This document shows positions 7,332 to 16,545 of a DNA stretch of 64,000 nt, piece by piece; the stretch's first letter is position 1; every line of letters starts with the position of its first letter. The notes under the pieces were generated by a model that was not told the origin of the DNA, searched no databases, and saw only the letters and a list, made by a program, of their open reading frames with translations. The stretch spans positions 1,054,001 through 1,118,000 of the forward strand of contig NZ_MEHJ01000001.1 of NCBI RefSeq assembly GCF_001746415.1. Reading direction: 5' to 3'. The translations under genes and the position numbers were made by a program. The DNA is from Streptomyces agglomeratus (GTDB lineage Bacteria > Actinomycetota > Actinomycetes > Streptomycetales > Streptomycetaceae).

Positions 7332-8842
7332 TTCAGACGGGTGTCGGCGGTGACGAGGGTCCGCTCACGCGGGTCCTTCGTGGAGCCGGTGACGGAGGGG
7401 GCGTCACCCTGGACGACGCGCTCGTGCAGCATGGGGATGGCCGCGTCGGTCCTCAGTACCGCCGCCTCGGCGTCCAGGATCGCGGCGCGGCGGGCGTCTC
7501 CGGCGGCGGTGGCCGCGGCCTTCCGCACGGCCTTGTCGACGTTCTTGTCGCACAGCTGGGCGAGGTTGAAGGATCCCTCGCAGGTGAAGTCGGACTGCAT
7601 GTACGCCGCCGGGTCGCCGGAGTCGAGAACGGTGGCCCGCGACAGGACGAACGCGTCGAACTTCCCGGCGAGCGCGTCCTCCTCGATGTGCGCGTACTCC
7701 CGTACGACCTGCTTCACCTCGAAGCCCGCTTCCTCCAGTTGCTGTTGCAGGACGGAGGCGGCCTCGGGCAGCTCCGCCCGGTCGGAGAAGGTGGCGAGCG
7801 TGATGGCCGCCCCGTGTGGGGCCTCGCCCTTCGTACGCCCCTTCAGTGCGGCGCGCCCTTCGGCGGCCCAGGGCAGCGCGGGGCCGAGCAGCCCCTCGGC
7901 GCGGTCGGCCCGGTTCTCGTACACGCCTTCGACCAGTTCCCGGGCGTCGATCGCCTCGCGCGCGGCGGCCCGCAGTCCGGCGTCCTTGAATGGTCCCCTT
8001 CTGGTGTTCAGATACAGGGTGTTGGTGCGCGGCATCGGCACCTCGGTGATCGTCTTCTCGTCGAGGAGCGAAGCCTGGGAGACGGGCACCGCTTCGGCGA
8101 TGTGGGCCTCGCCGCTGCGGATGGCGGCGGCCCGGGCGGCGCCGTCCGGTACGAAGGAGACATCGATCCCTGCGGCCTTGGCCTTCTTGCCCCAGTAGCC
8201 GTCGTACCGGTCGAGCGCGGCGGTCGAGGTGCCGCCGACCTTCACCAGCTCGTACGGTCCGCTGCCGGTGCCGACCGGATTCACCGTGCCGGACTTCCGG
8301 TACGCGCTCTTGGCGAGCACGGCCAGCTGCGGCGAGGACAGGCGCTGGGGCACCAGGGGGTCGGGGACCGCGGTGGTGACGACGACCTTGTCGCCGTCGG
8401 CCTTCGCGGTCAGTTCCACGCCGTCGAGGATGCGCGGCTTGGGGGAAGCCTTGGTGGCGCGAGTGAGGCTGTGGGCCGCGACCTCGGCGGTGAGTTCGCT
8501 GCCGTCGTGGAAGGTCACGCCGTCGCGGACGGTGAACTCCCAGGTGGTGGCGGACTTCCGCGCCCAGCCGGTGGCCAGCCCCGGTCGGGCGTCGCCCGCG
8601 TCGTCGAGGCTGATCAGCGTCTCGGCGGTGGACCAGCGCGAGAGTTTGAAGGCGTCGTCACTGAGCGGCGACAGGCCGGAGCGGGGCGGCTGGAGCATCG
8701 CGAGCCGTATCCGGCCGCCGCCGTCGTCGTCGCCGTCGCCGTCGCGGGTGGCGCTGTCGCCTGCCGGGGCGAAACAGCCGGTCAGGAGCAGGGCCGAGGC
8801 CGCCGCCAGGGCGGTGGCGGACAGGGATATGCGCTGGTGCAC
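7328..8842 (-). CDS. Extracellular solute-binding lipoprotein, family 5 (nickel/peptide/metallophore type)
   Basis: This is a 504-residue SBP_bac_5 protein. The GTG at 8840-8842 has GGAG at suitable spacing. The signal peptide ends in a lipobox (LLTGC, Cys23), so it is membrane-anchored outside the cell. Family landmarks include ATGWARKSATTWEFTVRDGVTFHDG and VGTGSGPYELVKVGG. It is the first gene of a five-gene, overlapping operon (SBP, permease fusion, two ATPases, MFS). A FUR-family-like palindrome lies 57 bp upstream at 8899-8913. Together this points to capture of a chelated metal (zinc, nickel or cobalt complex); peptide uptake is the main alternative. Confidence 0.85.
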   Translation of the reverse strand: MHQRISLSATALAAASALLLTGCFAPAGDSATRDGDGDDDGGGRIRLAMLQPPRSGLSPLSDDAFKLSRWSTAETLISLDDAGDARPGLATGWARKSATTWEFTVRDGVTFHDGSELTAEVAAHSLTRATKASPKPRILDGVELTAKADGDKVVVTTAVPDPLVPQRLSSPQLAVLAKSAYRKSGTVNPVGTGSGPYELVKVGGTSTAALDRYDGYWGKKAKAAGIDVSFVPDGAARAAAIRSGEAHIAEAVPVSQASLLDEKTITEVPMPRTNTLYLNTRRGPFKDAGLRAAAREAIDARELVEGVYENRADRAEGLLGPALPWAAEGRAALKGRTKGEAPHGAAITLATFSDRAELPEAASVLQQQLEEAGFEVKQVVREYAHIEEDALAGKFDAFVLSRATVLDSGDPAAYMQSDFTCEGSFNLAQLCDKNVDKAVRKAAATAAGDARRAAILDAEAAVLRTDAAIPMLHERVVQGDAPSVTGSTKDPRERTLVTADTRLK

Positions 8843-8898
8843 GGATACTCCGGGGGCGGTGCGGACGATCGCGGGTAGGTGAAAGTGAAACTAGCACA

Positions 8899-8913
8899 TG
8901 ACATTCGTTGTCA
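8899..8913. promoter_or_regulatory. FUR-family (Zur-like) operator upstream of the metallophore-type import operon
   Basis: TGACATTCGTTGTCA contains perfectly complementary outer arms (ATGACA/TGTCAT when extended by one base each side). It matches the actinobacterial Zur box TGAAAATCATTTTCA at 11 of 15 positions. It sits just before the SBP gene start in a short 71-bp gap, immediately after the methyltransferase stop codon, in an otherwise GC-rich sequence. Zinc control is inferred from this similarity. Confidence 0.55.
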
Positions 8914-9774
8914 TTAAGCGGCGGTGGCGGCGCGCCGGACGCACAGGACGTCGTGAGCGTGACCGATCACGTAAGTGCCGTCCGGCCGGGCGAAGTGCCT
9001 GTCCACGTACGCGGCGAGGTCCGCCCGGGCCGGCAGCGGGTCGAGGCCGGGCAGCCCGGGCACGTTGACCATGAACTCCGCCACGTCCACGGCGTCGGCG
9101 AAACAGTCGGTCCGGTACCGCGCATCGAGCGTCTCCAGGGACCAGCCCGCCACCTTCTCCGGTTCCCTCGCTTCGAGCCGGCCGACGGAAGGACGCAGAT
9201 CGAACCGGGTACCGGTGAAGTGCTCGACCATGCGCATGCACGCGTTGTCCGGGCTCTGCAACATGACCAGCAGCGTGCCGCCCGGCGCCACCCAGTGCAG
9301 TACGCGACTGAGCGTGGGCAGCCAGCGGTCCTCCGGCAGGTAGTACAGGACGTGCGAGAGGAGGACCAGGTCCGCTTCCTCCCCGAGGTCGACGCCGTCG
9401 ACGGGCTCGGCCACGACGACGGCGTCCGGGCACACCTCACGCAGCTTCTCCCGCATGGCGGCACTGGGTTCGAGGGCGACCGCACGCTCGAAATGCCGCC
9501 CGAGATGGGCGGTGGTCGCCCCCTCCCCCGCGCCGACGTCCAGGAACACCCGGCGGCGCGCGAGCCTGGAGACGAGGCGGGCCAGGTGGGCGTGGGTGAC
9601 GGCCTTCTCGTCCGTACCGGCCAGGAACAGCTCGAACGCCCGCCGGTACGCGGCGGTGGAGACGTCCAGTACGCGTACGGGACCGGAGTCCGCCGCAGAC
9701 GAGGGCCGCGACGACGGCGACCAGGACGGCGAAGACGGTGAACGTGGTGAAGACGGTGTAGACGACGTAGACAC
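8914..9774 (-). CDS. Class I SAM-dependent methyltransferase
   Basis: The GTG at 9772-9774 is preferred because GAGGGAAGG precedes it; an in-frame ATG at 9796-9798 is the alternative. The protein has 286 residues. The first ~30 are Ser/Pro-rich and probably disordered. The Rossmann core follows with motif I VFLDVGAGEGATTAHLG, an acidic residue after strand 2 (AVALEPS) and LVLLSHVLYYLPEDRW. The C-terminal part contains CFADAVDVAEFMVNVPGLP, possibly for substrate recognition. It is upstream of, and in the same direction as, the metal-type transporter operon, separated by the Zur-like box. It may act in making or modifying a small metal ligand, but nothing in the sequence shows the substrate. 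Confidence 0.75.
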   Translation of the reverse strand: MSTSSTPSSPRSPSSPSWSPSSRPSSAADSGPVRVLDVSTAAYRRAFELFLAGTDEKAVTHAHLARLVSRLARRRVFLDVGAGEGATTAHLGRHFERAVALEPSAAMREKLREVCPDAVVVAEPVDGVDLGEEADLVLLSHVLYYLPEDRWLPTLSRVLHWVAPGGTLLVMLQSPDNACMRMVEHFTGTRFDLRPSVGRLEAREPEKVAGWSLETLDARYRTDCFADAVDVAEFMVNVPGLPGLDPLPARADLAAYVDRHFARPDGTYVIGHAHDVLCVRRAATAA

Positions 9775-10032
9775 AGGCGGCCCTTCCCTCGGTTTCATGG
9801 CGGGGCCATGGCACCTCGTCGCGGCCCACTCGGCCCGCATAGACGTTCCTGCCCGCGCGTCGCCGCTCCGTCGGGCGCCGGTCCGGCGCAACGCCGGGAT
9901 CCCGTACCGGCGGGCATCTGTCCCCCACGCCCCTTTCCGGGCTTAAATGTGACCCCTGAACGGCTCACCAGCAGCCATGGCATCGGCGGCGCGCGGTTCG
10001 CCCGGTTTGTGCGGGAGGTGTACAAAGAGGTC

Positions 10033-12734
10033 ATGGCCGGACGCAACGGCCGCCCGCGCTCGGTTTTGCGGATGCGAACTGTCGCCGGTCAGGTCTTTCT
10101 CCTCCAGGTGGCGATCGTCGTCCTGCTCGTGGCCAGCGCCATGGCGGTTCTGGTTCTGCAGTCCCGGAGCGACAGCGAACGAGAGGCCCGCAACCGGTCG
10201 GTCGCCGTCGCCGAGACCTTCGCCAACGCACCCGGTATCGAGGAGGACCTGAAGAGTCCCGATCCGACCGCGGAGCTGCAAGGTCCGGCCGAGAAAGCCC
10301 GTAAGCGCTCCGGAGTTGACTTCATCGTCGTACTCAACCGGGACGGAACCCGCTACACGCACCCCCTTCCCGACCGGATCGGGAAGAAGTTCGTCGGCAA
10401 TCTGGAGCCCGCGCTGGCGGGCCGCGTCGTCACCGAGAAGATCATCGGCACGATCGGTCCCCTCGTACAGGCCCAGGTTCCCGTCGTCGGCCGTGACGGC
10501 TCCGTCATCGGTGTGGTGTCCGCCGGTATCACCATCGAGAAGGTCAGCGGCGTCGTCGAAGAGCAGATCCCGCTGCTGTTCGGTGCCGCCGCCGCCGTAC
10601 TGCTCCTGGCCACGGGCGGGACGGCCCTGGTGAGCCGACGGTTGCGCCGCCAGACGGGCGGCCTCGGGCCCGCCGAGATGACCCGGATGTACGAACACCA
10701 CGACGCCGTTCTGCACGCCGTGCGCGAGGGCGTGCTCATCGTCGGCGGCGACGGCCGTCTGCTGCTCGCCAACGACGAGGCGCGCCGCCTGCTCGGTCTG
10801 CCGAACGACGTGGAGGGACGCCCCGTCAGCGACCTTGGCCTCGACGCCGGGACCGCCCGGCTGCTTGCCTCCGGCCACCACGTGACCGACGAGGTGTACC
10901 CGGTCGGGGACCGCCTGCTCGCCGTCAACCAGCGGACCACGGACCAGCACGGCGGGCCGCCGGGAAGCGTCACCACGCTGCGGGACACCACCGAGCTCCG
11001 GGCCCTCTCCGGAAAGGCCGACGTGGCGCGGGAGCGCCTGAAGCTGCTGTACGACGCCGGAACGGAGATCGGCACCACTCTCGATGTGGTGCGCACCTGC
11101 GAGGAGCTGACGGAGTTCGCCGCCGCCCGTTTCGCCGACTACGCCACCGTCGACCTGGTGGAGGCCGTACTGCGCAGCGAGGAGCCGACCGCCACCAGCA
11201 GCACGGGGGTCGACCTGCGCCGGGTGGCGTTCAGCGGCCTGAGCGCGGAGACGTCGCTCTACCCGCTCGGAAAAACGATCCGGTTCGTGCCGTCCACGCC
11301 GGTCGGGTTCAGCCTCGGCAAGGGTGAGGCGGTCCTCCAGGCACACCTCGCCGGCTTCACCGGCTGGCAGGAGCAGGACCCGGAGCGGGCCCGTCGGCTC
11401 GTCGAGCACGGCATCCACTCGATGATCGCGGTGCCGCTGCGCGCCCGGGGCGTCATTCTCGGCCTGGCCATCTTCTGGCGCTCCCAGAAGCCGGAGCCCT
11501 TCGAGGAGGAGGACCTGTCCGTCGCCGAGGAACTGGTGGCCCGCGCAGCGGTGAGCGTCGACAACGCCCGCCGCTACACGCGCGAGCACACCATGGCGGT
11601 GACGCTCCAGCGCAGTCTGCTGCCCCGCGGCCTGCCGGAACAGAACGCCGTCGACGTGGCCTTCCGCTATCTGCCCGCCCAGGCGGGCCTCGGCGGGCTC
11701 GGCGGCGTCGGCGGGGACTGGTTCGACATCATCCCGCTGCCGGGCGCCCGCGTGGCGCTCGTCGTGGGCGACGTCGTGGGGCACGGGCTCCACGCGGCCG
11801 CCACGATGGGGCGGCTGCGTACCGCCGTCCACAACTTCTCCACCCTGGACCTGCCGCCCGACGAACTCCTGTGGCACCTCGACGAACTGGTCGCCCGTAT
11901 CGACCAGGACGAGACCGGCGACAACGCGGACGCGGGCGTCACCGGAGCCACCTGTCTGTACGCGATCTACGATCCGGTCAGCGGGCACTGCACCATGGCG
12001 CGGGCCGGCCACCTCCAGCCGGCGATCGTCCGTCCGGACGGTACGACGGTCTTCGCGAACGTGCCGGGGGGCCCGCCGCTCGGACTCGGCGGGCTGCCCT
12101 TCGAGACGCTGGACGTGAAGCTCCCCGAGGACAGCCGTCTGGTCCTCTACACCGACGGGCTCGTCGAGGACCGGGACCGCGACATCGACGAGGGGCTGGC
12201 GCTCCTGCGGCGTACGCTCGACGACCACGCCGGCCGGACGCCGGAGGAGACGTGCGAGGAGGTGCTCGCCGCGATGCTGCCCGAGCGGCAGCGCGACGAC
12301 ATCGCCCTGCTCGTCAGCCGTACCCGCGTCCTGGACTCGAGCCGGGTGGCCGACTGGGACGTGCCGCCCGATCCGTCGGCCGTGGCACGGGTGCGGGCGG
12401 CGGTGACGGCCAAGCTGACCGAATGGGACCTGGCGGAGGAGGCGTTCACCACCGAGCTGATCCTCAGCGAGCTGGTCACCAACGCCATTCGCTACGCGGC
12501 CGGGCCGATCCGGGTACGGCTGATCCGGGACCGCAGCCTGATCTGCGAGGTCTCGGACGGCAGCAGCACCTCGCCGCACCTGCGCCAGGCGGCGAACACG
12601 GACGAGGGGGGCCGCGGCCTCTTTCTCGTCGCGCAGTTCGCCGACCGCTGGGGAACCCGGTACACCGGGGACGGCAAGGTCATCTGGACCGAGCAGCCCC
12701 TGCCGGACGGCCGGCCGCCGCCGGCCGTCCGTGA
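10033..12734 (+). CDS. Membrane SpoIIE-type PP2C phosphatase with CitA/DcuS-like sensor, PAS, GAF and anti-sigma kinase-like ATPase domains (stop codon missing in frame)
   Basis: The ATG at 10033 is used. Residues 18-42 and 180-202 are membrane helices enclosing an external sCache-like domain with RYTHPLPDRIGKKFVG, a motif of CitA/DcuS citrate/C4-dicarboxylate sensors. PAS (~220-330), GAF (~340-510), a SpoIIE PP2C domain (~545-760, GGDWFDII, VVGDVVGHG, LVLYTDGLVEDR) and a C-terminal HATPase domain of the RsbW type (ILSELVTNAIRYA, DEGGRGLFLV) follow. Such proteins control anti-anti-sigma phosphorylation. Homology to the paralogue at 37769-40486 ends near 12711, but this frame has no stop until 14403, running antisense through the next gene. 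A TGA at 12732-12734 in another frame is the likely true end if one base is misplaced, so the 3' end is tentative. Confidence 0.75.
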
Positions 12735-12743
12735 GGCGGCCGG
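12711..12743. terminator. Possible bidirectional hairpin between convergent genes
   Basis: CCGGCCGCC (12711-12719) and GGCGGCCGG (12735-12743) can form a perfect 9-bp stem around a 15-base loop. There is no T-run, as is common for actinobacterial terminators. It coincides with the expected end of the phosphatase gene and lies 32 bp before the stop of the convergent gene. Confidence 0.4.
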
Positions 12744-12774
12744 CGGCGGGGGCGGTGGCCGGGTGCCGTGCGCG

Positions 12775-14358
12775 TCAGTCCCGGTCCCCGTCGCGCACCG
12801 CGACGATGCCGTTGAAGACGCCGACGTACGCGGTTCCGTCGGGGCCGATGGTGACGGGCGCCCAGTTGTTGTCGTACGCCGGGCCCGTGCCGGTGAGCTG
12901 CCGCCAGCGGGTCTTTCCCGTACGGAAGTCGACGGCTGTCAGGTACCAGGCGTCGATGCCGAGGGCGTTCGGCTCCTTCGCGTAGAAGTAGAGCAGTCCG
13001 TTCGCGGTGGAGAGCTTGGGAACGGTGGACGGCGACCGTACGCCGCTCTCCCAGACGGTGTCGCAGCCGCTGCCGTTCTCGCGTACGTCGATGCGCGTGG
13101 CGCCGCCCGTGACGCTGCGGCCGAGGAGCAGCGAGGACGGGTTCTCGTATCCGTAATTGTTCTCGACGACCAGGCTGTTGCCCCAGCTGATGAGGGAGTT
13201 GTCGGTGGTGGACTTGCCCGCGGCGAAGACCGGCACCTTGCAGACCAGCCGGTCGTTCCCGGGAACGTTCGTTCCGCGCCGGTAGACGAGGACGTTCATC
13301 CGGTCGTCGGCGTTGTCCGTGATCGCTACGTAGCCGTCGCCGAACAGGTCGGGCGTGGTGCCCGATCCCTGGTTGACGGAGCCCGGTTTGGTGCCCGTTC
13401 CCCGGTCGTACGTCTGACGCCACTGCACCCGGGGTGTGCCGTCGGCGTCCGCGCGGAAGCTGTAGAGGGCGTGGTCGGAGACGATCGAGACGCCGTCCTC
13501 GGCGACCGAGAAGGAGTTCTGGATCTCCTCCCCTTCCAGCCGGATCGCGCGGATTCGGGACGTCCGGGGGTCGACCGTGCCGACGAGGCCGAGCCGGGTC
13601 ACCCACCAGATGCGCCCCTGCCAGTCGGGCATGACGGAGGTCACGGGGTCGCACGTCCCGCTGGGGCGGAGGTTCGTCCACGTCACGCAGTCGTGCGGGA
13701 CGTGCGCGGTGAGGTCCCAGTCGTCCTCGACGACGAAGCGCCGGCCACCGTCAGCCGTCCGCTCCTGCGCGATCAGGAGCACGTGCTGGCGCGAGTCGGC
13801 GAGCACCACCCGGTCCTGGTCGTCGAGGTAGAAGTACGCACCGCCGGAGGTGTCCTTGAAGATCTTCTCGAAGTCGAGCCGGGTGATGGCCTCCACCGTC
13901 GACGAACGCTGCGGCAGCTTGTACTCGGCGAGGGTGGCGAGCGTTCGCGGGTGCAGCAGTTTGAGCAGGAAGCCCTGGAAGGTGCCGCAGACGGTGATCA
14001 GGCGGCCCGCCGCGTCGAAGGTGGCGGTCGCGCACTCGCCGCCCAGTGCGGCGATCCGTTCACTGGTGACCCGCGGGTCGCGTCCCAGGGGGCCCGGGTA
14101 CGGGTGGGTGCCGCTGCCCGCCGCGTCGGCGTGCATGCCACTGCGGCCGTTCGGGGCGAGGTGGGGGTGCTGAGGAGGTGCGTCGCCGGGAACCGGCCGC
14201 GCGGTCGCCGGCTCGCCCTCGTACGAGCTGACGAGCCGGTGACCGGGCGCCTTGGGTATCTCCTCGGCGTTGACGGCGCCGGCCGGCAGGACCGCCGGGA
14301 CGACGAGGGCGAGAGCGAGGGCCAGGACGCGGGCGTGCGCTCTGTAGGACCGGGACAT
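12775..14358 (-). CDS. Secreted PQQ-like beta-propeller protein of unknown function
   Basis: This is a 527-residue protein with ATG at 14356-14358 and AAGGAG upstream. A signal peptide (MSRSYRAHARVLALALALVV, then Ala-rich to ~residue 30) indicates export. The body contains repeated blade-like motifs: DAAGRLITVCGT, DDQDRVVLADSRQ, DWQGRIWWVTRLGLV, TANGLLYFYAKE and GPDGTAYVGVFNGIVAV. The last part resembles PQQ/Trp-Asp propeller repeats. Two Cys pairs may form disulfides. No catalytic residues can be assigned. It converges on the SpoIIE phosphatase gene, whose stop-less frame overlaps it antisense. Confidence 0.75.
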   Translation of the reverse strand: MSRSYRAHARVLALALALVVPAVLPAGAVNAEEIPKAPGHRLVSSYEGEPATARPVPGDAPPQHPHLAPNGRSGMHADAAGSGTHPYPGPLGRDPRVTSERIAALGGECATATFDAAGRLITVCGTFQGFLLKLLHPRTLATLAEYKLPQRSSTVEAITRLDFEKIFKDTSGGAYFYLDDQDRVVLADSRQHVLLIAQERTADGGRRFVVEDDWDLTAHVPHDCVTWTNLRPSGTCDPVTSVMPDWQGRIWWVTRLGLVGTVDPRTSRIRAIRLEGEEIQNSFSVAEDGVSIVSDHALYSFRADADGTPRVQWRQTYDRGTGTKPGSVNQGSGTTPDLFGDGYVAITDNADDRMNVLVYRRGTNVPGNDRLVCKVPVFAAGKSTTDNSLISWGNSLVVENNYGYENPSSLLLGRSVTGGATRIDVRENGSGCDTVWESGVRSPSTVPKLSTANGLLYFYAKEPNALGIDAWYLTAVDFRTGKTRWRQLTGTGPAYDNNWAPVTIGPDGTAYVGVFNGIVAVRDGDRD

Positions 14359-14511
14359 CGGGCTCCTTCGACGGGGGCTGGTCGCGCCGCCGCCAGACGC
14401 TAGAGCCGGCCCCTCGAAGTGTCCATGGAAAGCCGCCCGGTTTCATCACCCCGCCATCGGCGTGACGGTCCCGTCATCCGCGCGCAATGTCGCGGCGCGC
14501 GGAGGCGGTCG

Positions 14512-14706
14512 TCAGGGCCGGATGTCGCCGACCACGTCGGCGGTGGCGGCGATCCCGTTCTGGATAGTCGGCCCCATGCTCGTACCGGCCAGGAAGAAGC
14601 CGAGCAGGGCGCAGACCAGTGCGTGGGAGACCTTCAGTCCCCCGTTGCGCAGGAAGATCACCGCGAGAATGAGCAGCAGCAGCACCAACGAGATCGAAAT
14701 GGCCAT
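14512..14706 (-). CDS. Small two-helix membrane protein
   Basis: The ATG at 14704-14706 follows a strong GGAGGAGG site; an upstream in-frame TTG is less likely. The 64-residue product has a long hydrophobic N-terminal segment (MAISISLVLLLLILAVIFL), a short basic loop (RNGGLKVSH) and a second helix (ALVCALLGFFLAGTSMG), then a polar tail. Its sequence style resembles small membrane proteins found in many Streptomyces genomes and near their mobile elements, but no function can be given. It stands alone between two secreted-protein genes. Confidence 0.7.
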   Translation of the reverse strand: MAISISLVLLLLILAVIFLRNGGLKVSHALVCALLGFFLAGTSMGPTIQNGIAATADVVGDIRP

Positions 14707-14826
14707 GGTCAACCTCCTCCGCCGCGCCTGGATTGCGGCATTCGGCCGTCAGTCTGGCGTAGCGGAGGGCCCATCCGGGCGGAAGAAGTGTCCGCCGTAC
14801 GGGTGTTGACTGGGTGTGATGACCGG

Positions 14827-15705
14827 TTACGTGTCGTGCCTGTGGCGGGTACGGAGGAAACGCTCCAGGCCGGCGAGGTCGTCGGTGTTGATGTGGTCCA
14901 CGTCCGCGGCGAGCAGTTCGCTCCAGACGGCGTCCCGCGCCGGCCCCGGCAGGTCGGGCGTGGCCCAGAACCGGACGCGCTGCCGGCGCCGGTGGGCTGT
15001 TGAGACGATGGCGCGCAGTTTCGTCCGTTCGGCCTCGGGGAACGGCCCGGTGCCCTGCCAGGTGAAGCTGTGCGTCCAGTTGCCGCTGATCAGCGGGATG
15101 AGGGAGGCGGGGGCGGGGTCCGCGGCGCCGAGGTCGTCGAGCCGCCCGTCGTAGAAGGCGTAACGCGTCCGCTGGGCCTCCATGGGGACACGGGCGGCAC
15201 GGTCGCCGGAGACGACGGGGGTGACCGCGCCGGGGCGTGCACGGCCGTGCGTGTACGTGCTCAGCATGTGGCGGTGGCGGCGCAGCTGGCGGTGAAGTTC
15301 GAGGTAGGCAGCGGCGCCGTCGTTCTTGATGTCGATGAGCAGCTGCACCGGACGCCGGTGTCCGCGGTACACGGAGCCGTGGTTGGCCCTGACACGGGCC
15401 GCGAGCGGGGCCAGGTAGAGCGATTCGAGGGTGCGGGAGGGGTCGAGGTCGACCGGGTCGTGGGCGACGAGGAGTTGTCCGTCGACGAGGAAGATGTCCG
15501 CCTCGACGCTTGTGAAGCCGTGGGAGAGCGCGTCGAGGAGGGGACGCTCGTGCTCGTAGTCGTTGTGCGCGTGGGCACGGCGCAGCGGGCTCGGCCCGGG
15601 CTTCCGCTCGGCGGCCCGGGCGTACGCGGGAACGGCGACGGTTCCCGCGAGGGCGGCGGCGAGCGTGGTGACGGCTCTGCGACGGGTGGGCGCGGCGACG
15701 GCCAT
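14827..15705 (-). CDS. Secreted glycerophosphodiester phosphodiesterase/PI-PLC-like enzyme
   Basis: The protein has 292 residues; the ATG at 15703-15705 has GGAGG in front. A twin-arginine-like start (TRRRAVTTLAAALAG) suggests Tat export. The TIM-barrel phosphodiesterase signature is present: HAHNDYEH (~45-52), VEAD (~67-70), VAHDPVDL (~81-88) and LLIDIKND. These residues supply the general acid/base histidines and metal ligands in the family. It probably hydrolyses a phosphodiester lipid head group outside the cell; the exact substrate is unknown. It is a single gene. Confidence 0.8.
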   Translation of the reverse strand: MAVAAPTRRRAVTTLAAALAGTVAVPAYARAAERKPGPSPLRRAHAHNDYEHERPLLDALSHGFTSVEADIFLVDGQLLVAHDPVDLDPSRTLESLYLAPLAARVRANHGSVYRGHRRPVQLLIDIKNDGAAAYLELHRQLRRHRHMLSTYTHGRARPGAVTPVVSGDRAARVPMEAQRTRYAFYDGRLDDLGAADPAPASLIPLISGNWTHSFTWQGTGPFPEAERTKLRAIVSTAHRRRQRVRFWATPDLPGPARDAVWSELLAADVDHINTDDLAGLERFLRTRHRHDT

Positions 15706-15885
15706 GGTGCCTCCGGTGGTGTACGGGGCGTTCGGGACTCCGGCGAGTATCCGCTCCGTACACCGTCAAGAGGCAGGGCCCGGACAAGAGTTCGGCCATC
15801 CGTCGCCAGGGGTTCAGGGGCCTGCGCGCACGCATGACGCCGCGTGGGGGGGCTGCCGGAGTCCCCGTGGTTCCCTCGGTCCGGC

Positions 15886-16545
15886 TCAGGCGGCCGCGAC
15901 GTCCTCCCAGCGGACCGTGCGGTCGCACCAGCGCTCCAGGAGGACGCGGTCGTGGCCGACGGCCAGCAGGCCGGCGCCGTGCTCGAGCCGGTACTCCTCC
16001 ACCACCGCGACCAGGGCCGCCGTCGTCGACGCGTCCAGCATCGCCGTCATCTCGTCGCACACCAGCCAGCGCGGCCGCAGTACCAGGGCGCGCGCCAGGC
16101 AGGCGCGTTGGAGCTGGCCGTCGCTCACCTCGTGCGGGCGCCGGCCGAGGAGGTCGTCGCCGAGGCCCACGGTGCGGGACAGTTCGCGCACGGCGGTGGC
16201 CGCTTCGGCACGCCGTCCGGTGGCGCGCAGCGGTTCGGCGATCAGGTCGCGCAGGCTCAGCCGGGGGTCGGCGGACAGCCGGGGCTGCTGGAAGACCACA
16301 CCGATCGCGGTGCGCTGTTCGCGCGGGGCCCGGTGACGCCAGCCCGTGACGGGGCGGCCGTCGAGGGTGACGGTGCCGGCGTCGGGGCGGTGCAGCAGCG
16401 CGGCGACCCGGGCGAGCGTCGATTTGCCGCAGCCGCTCGGTCCGAGCAGTCCGACCGCCTCACCCGGCGCGACGACGAGGTGCGCGTCGCGTACGACCGG
16501 CTTCCCGCGCTCGTAGCCCGCGGTGACGGCGTCGAGTTCAAGCAC
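15886..16545 (-). CDS. nikE: Nickel-type ABC transporter ATP-binding protein NikE
   Basis: Two GTG codons lie at the overlap with nikD. The second (16543-16545) is chosen because GAGGAG lies 7 bp before it. The protein has 219 residues, short for this family. Walker A is GPSGCGKST, the Q-loop is VVFQQPRL, the signature is altered (VSDGQLQR instead of LSGGQ) and Walker B is WLVCDEMTAMLD, where the usual DEP proline is replaced. The switch His is in LLAVGHD. It is the last gene of a five-gene operon with overlapping ends. The altered signature is still close to functional relatives. Confidence 0.85.
   Translation of the reverse strand: MLELDAVTAGYERGKPVVRDAHLVVAPGEAVGLLGPSGCGKSTLARVAALLHRPDAGTVTLDGRPVTGWRHRAPREQRTAIGVVFQQPRLSADPRLSLRDLIAEPLRATGRRAEAATAVRELSRTVGLGDDLLGRRPHEVSDGQLQRACLARALVLRPRWLVCDEMTAMLDASTTAALVAVVEEYRLEHGAGLLAVGHDRVLLERWCDRTVRWEDVAAA

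Noticed and set aside
4246..7353. Very long plus-strand open frame across the transporter operon
   Set aside because: Shadow of high-GC minus-strand genes; composition is Arg/Ala/Pro/Ser-rich without domains, while the minus strand encodes clear ABC proteins.
14474..16060. Long minus-strand open frame through the phosphodiesterase region
   Set aside because: It is an alternative-frame shadow rich in Arg/Pro; the other minus frame shows the signal peptide and catalytic motifs.
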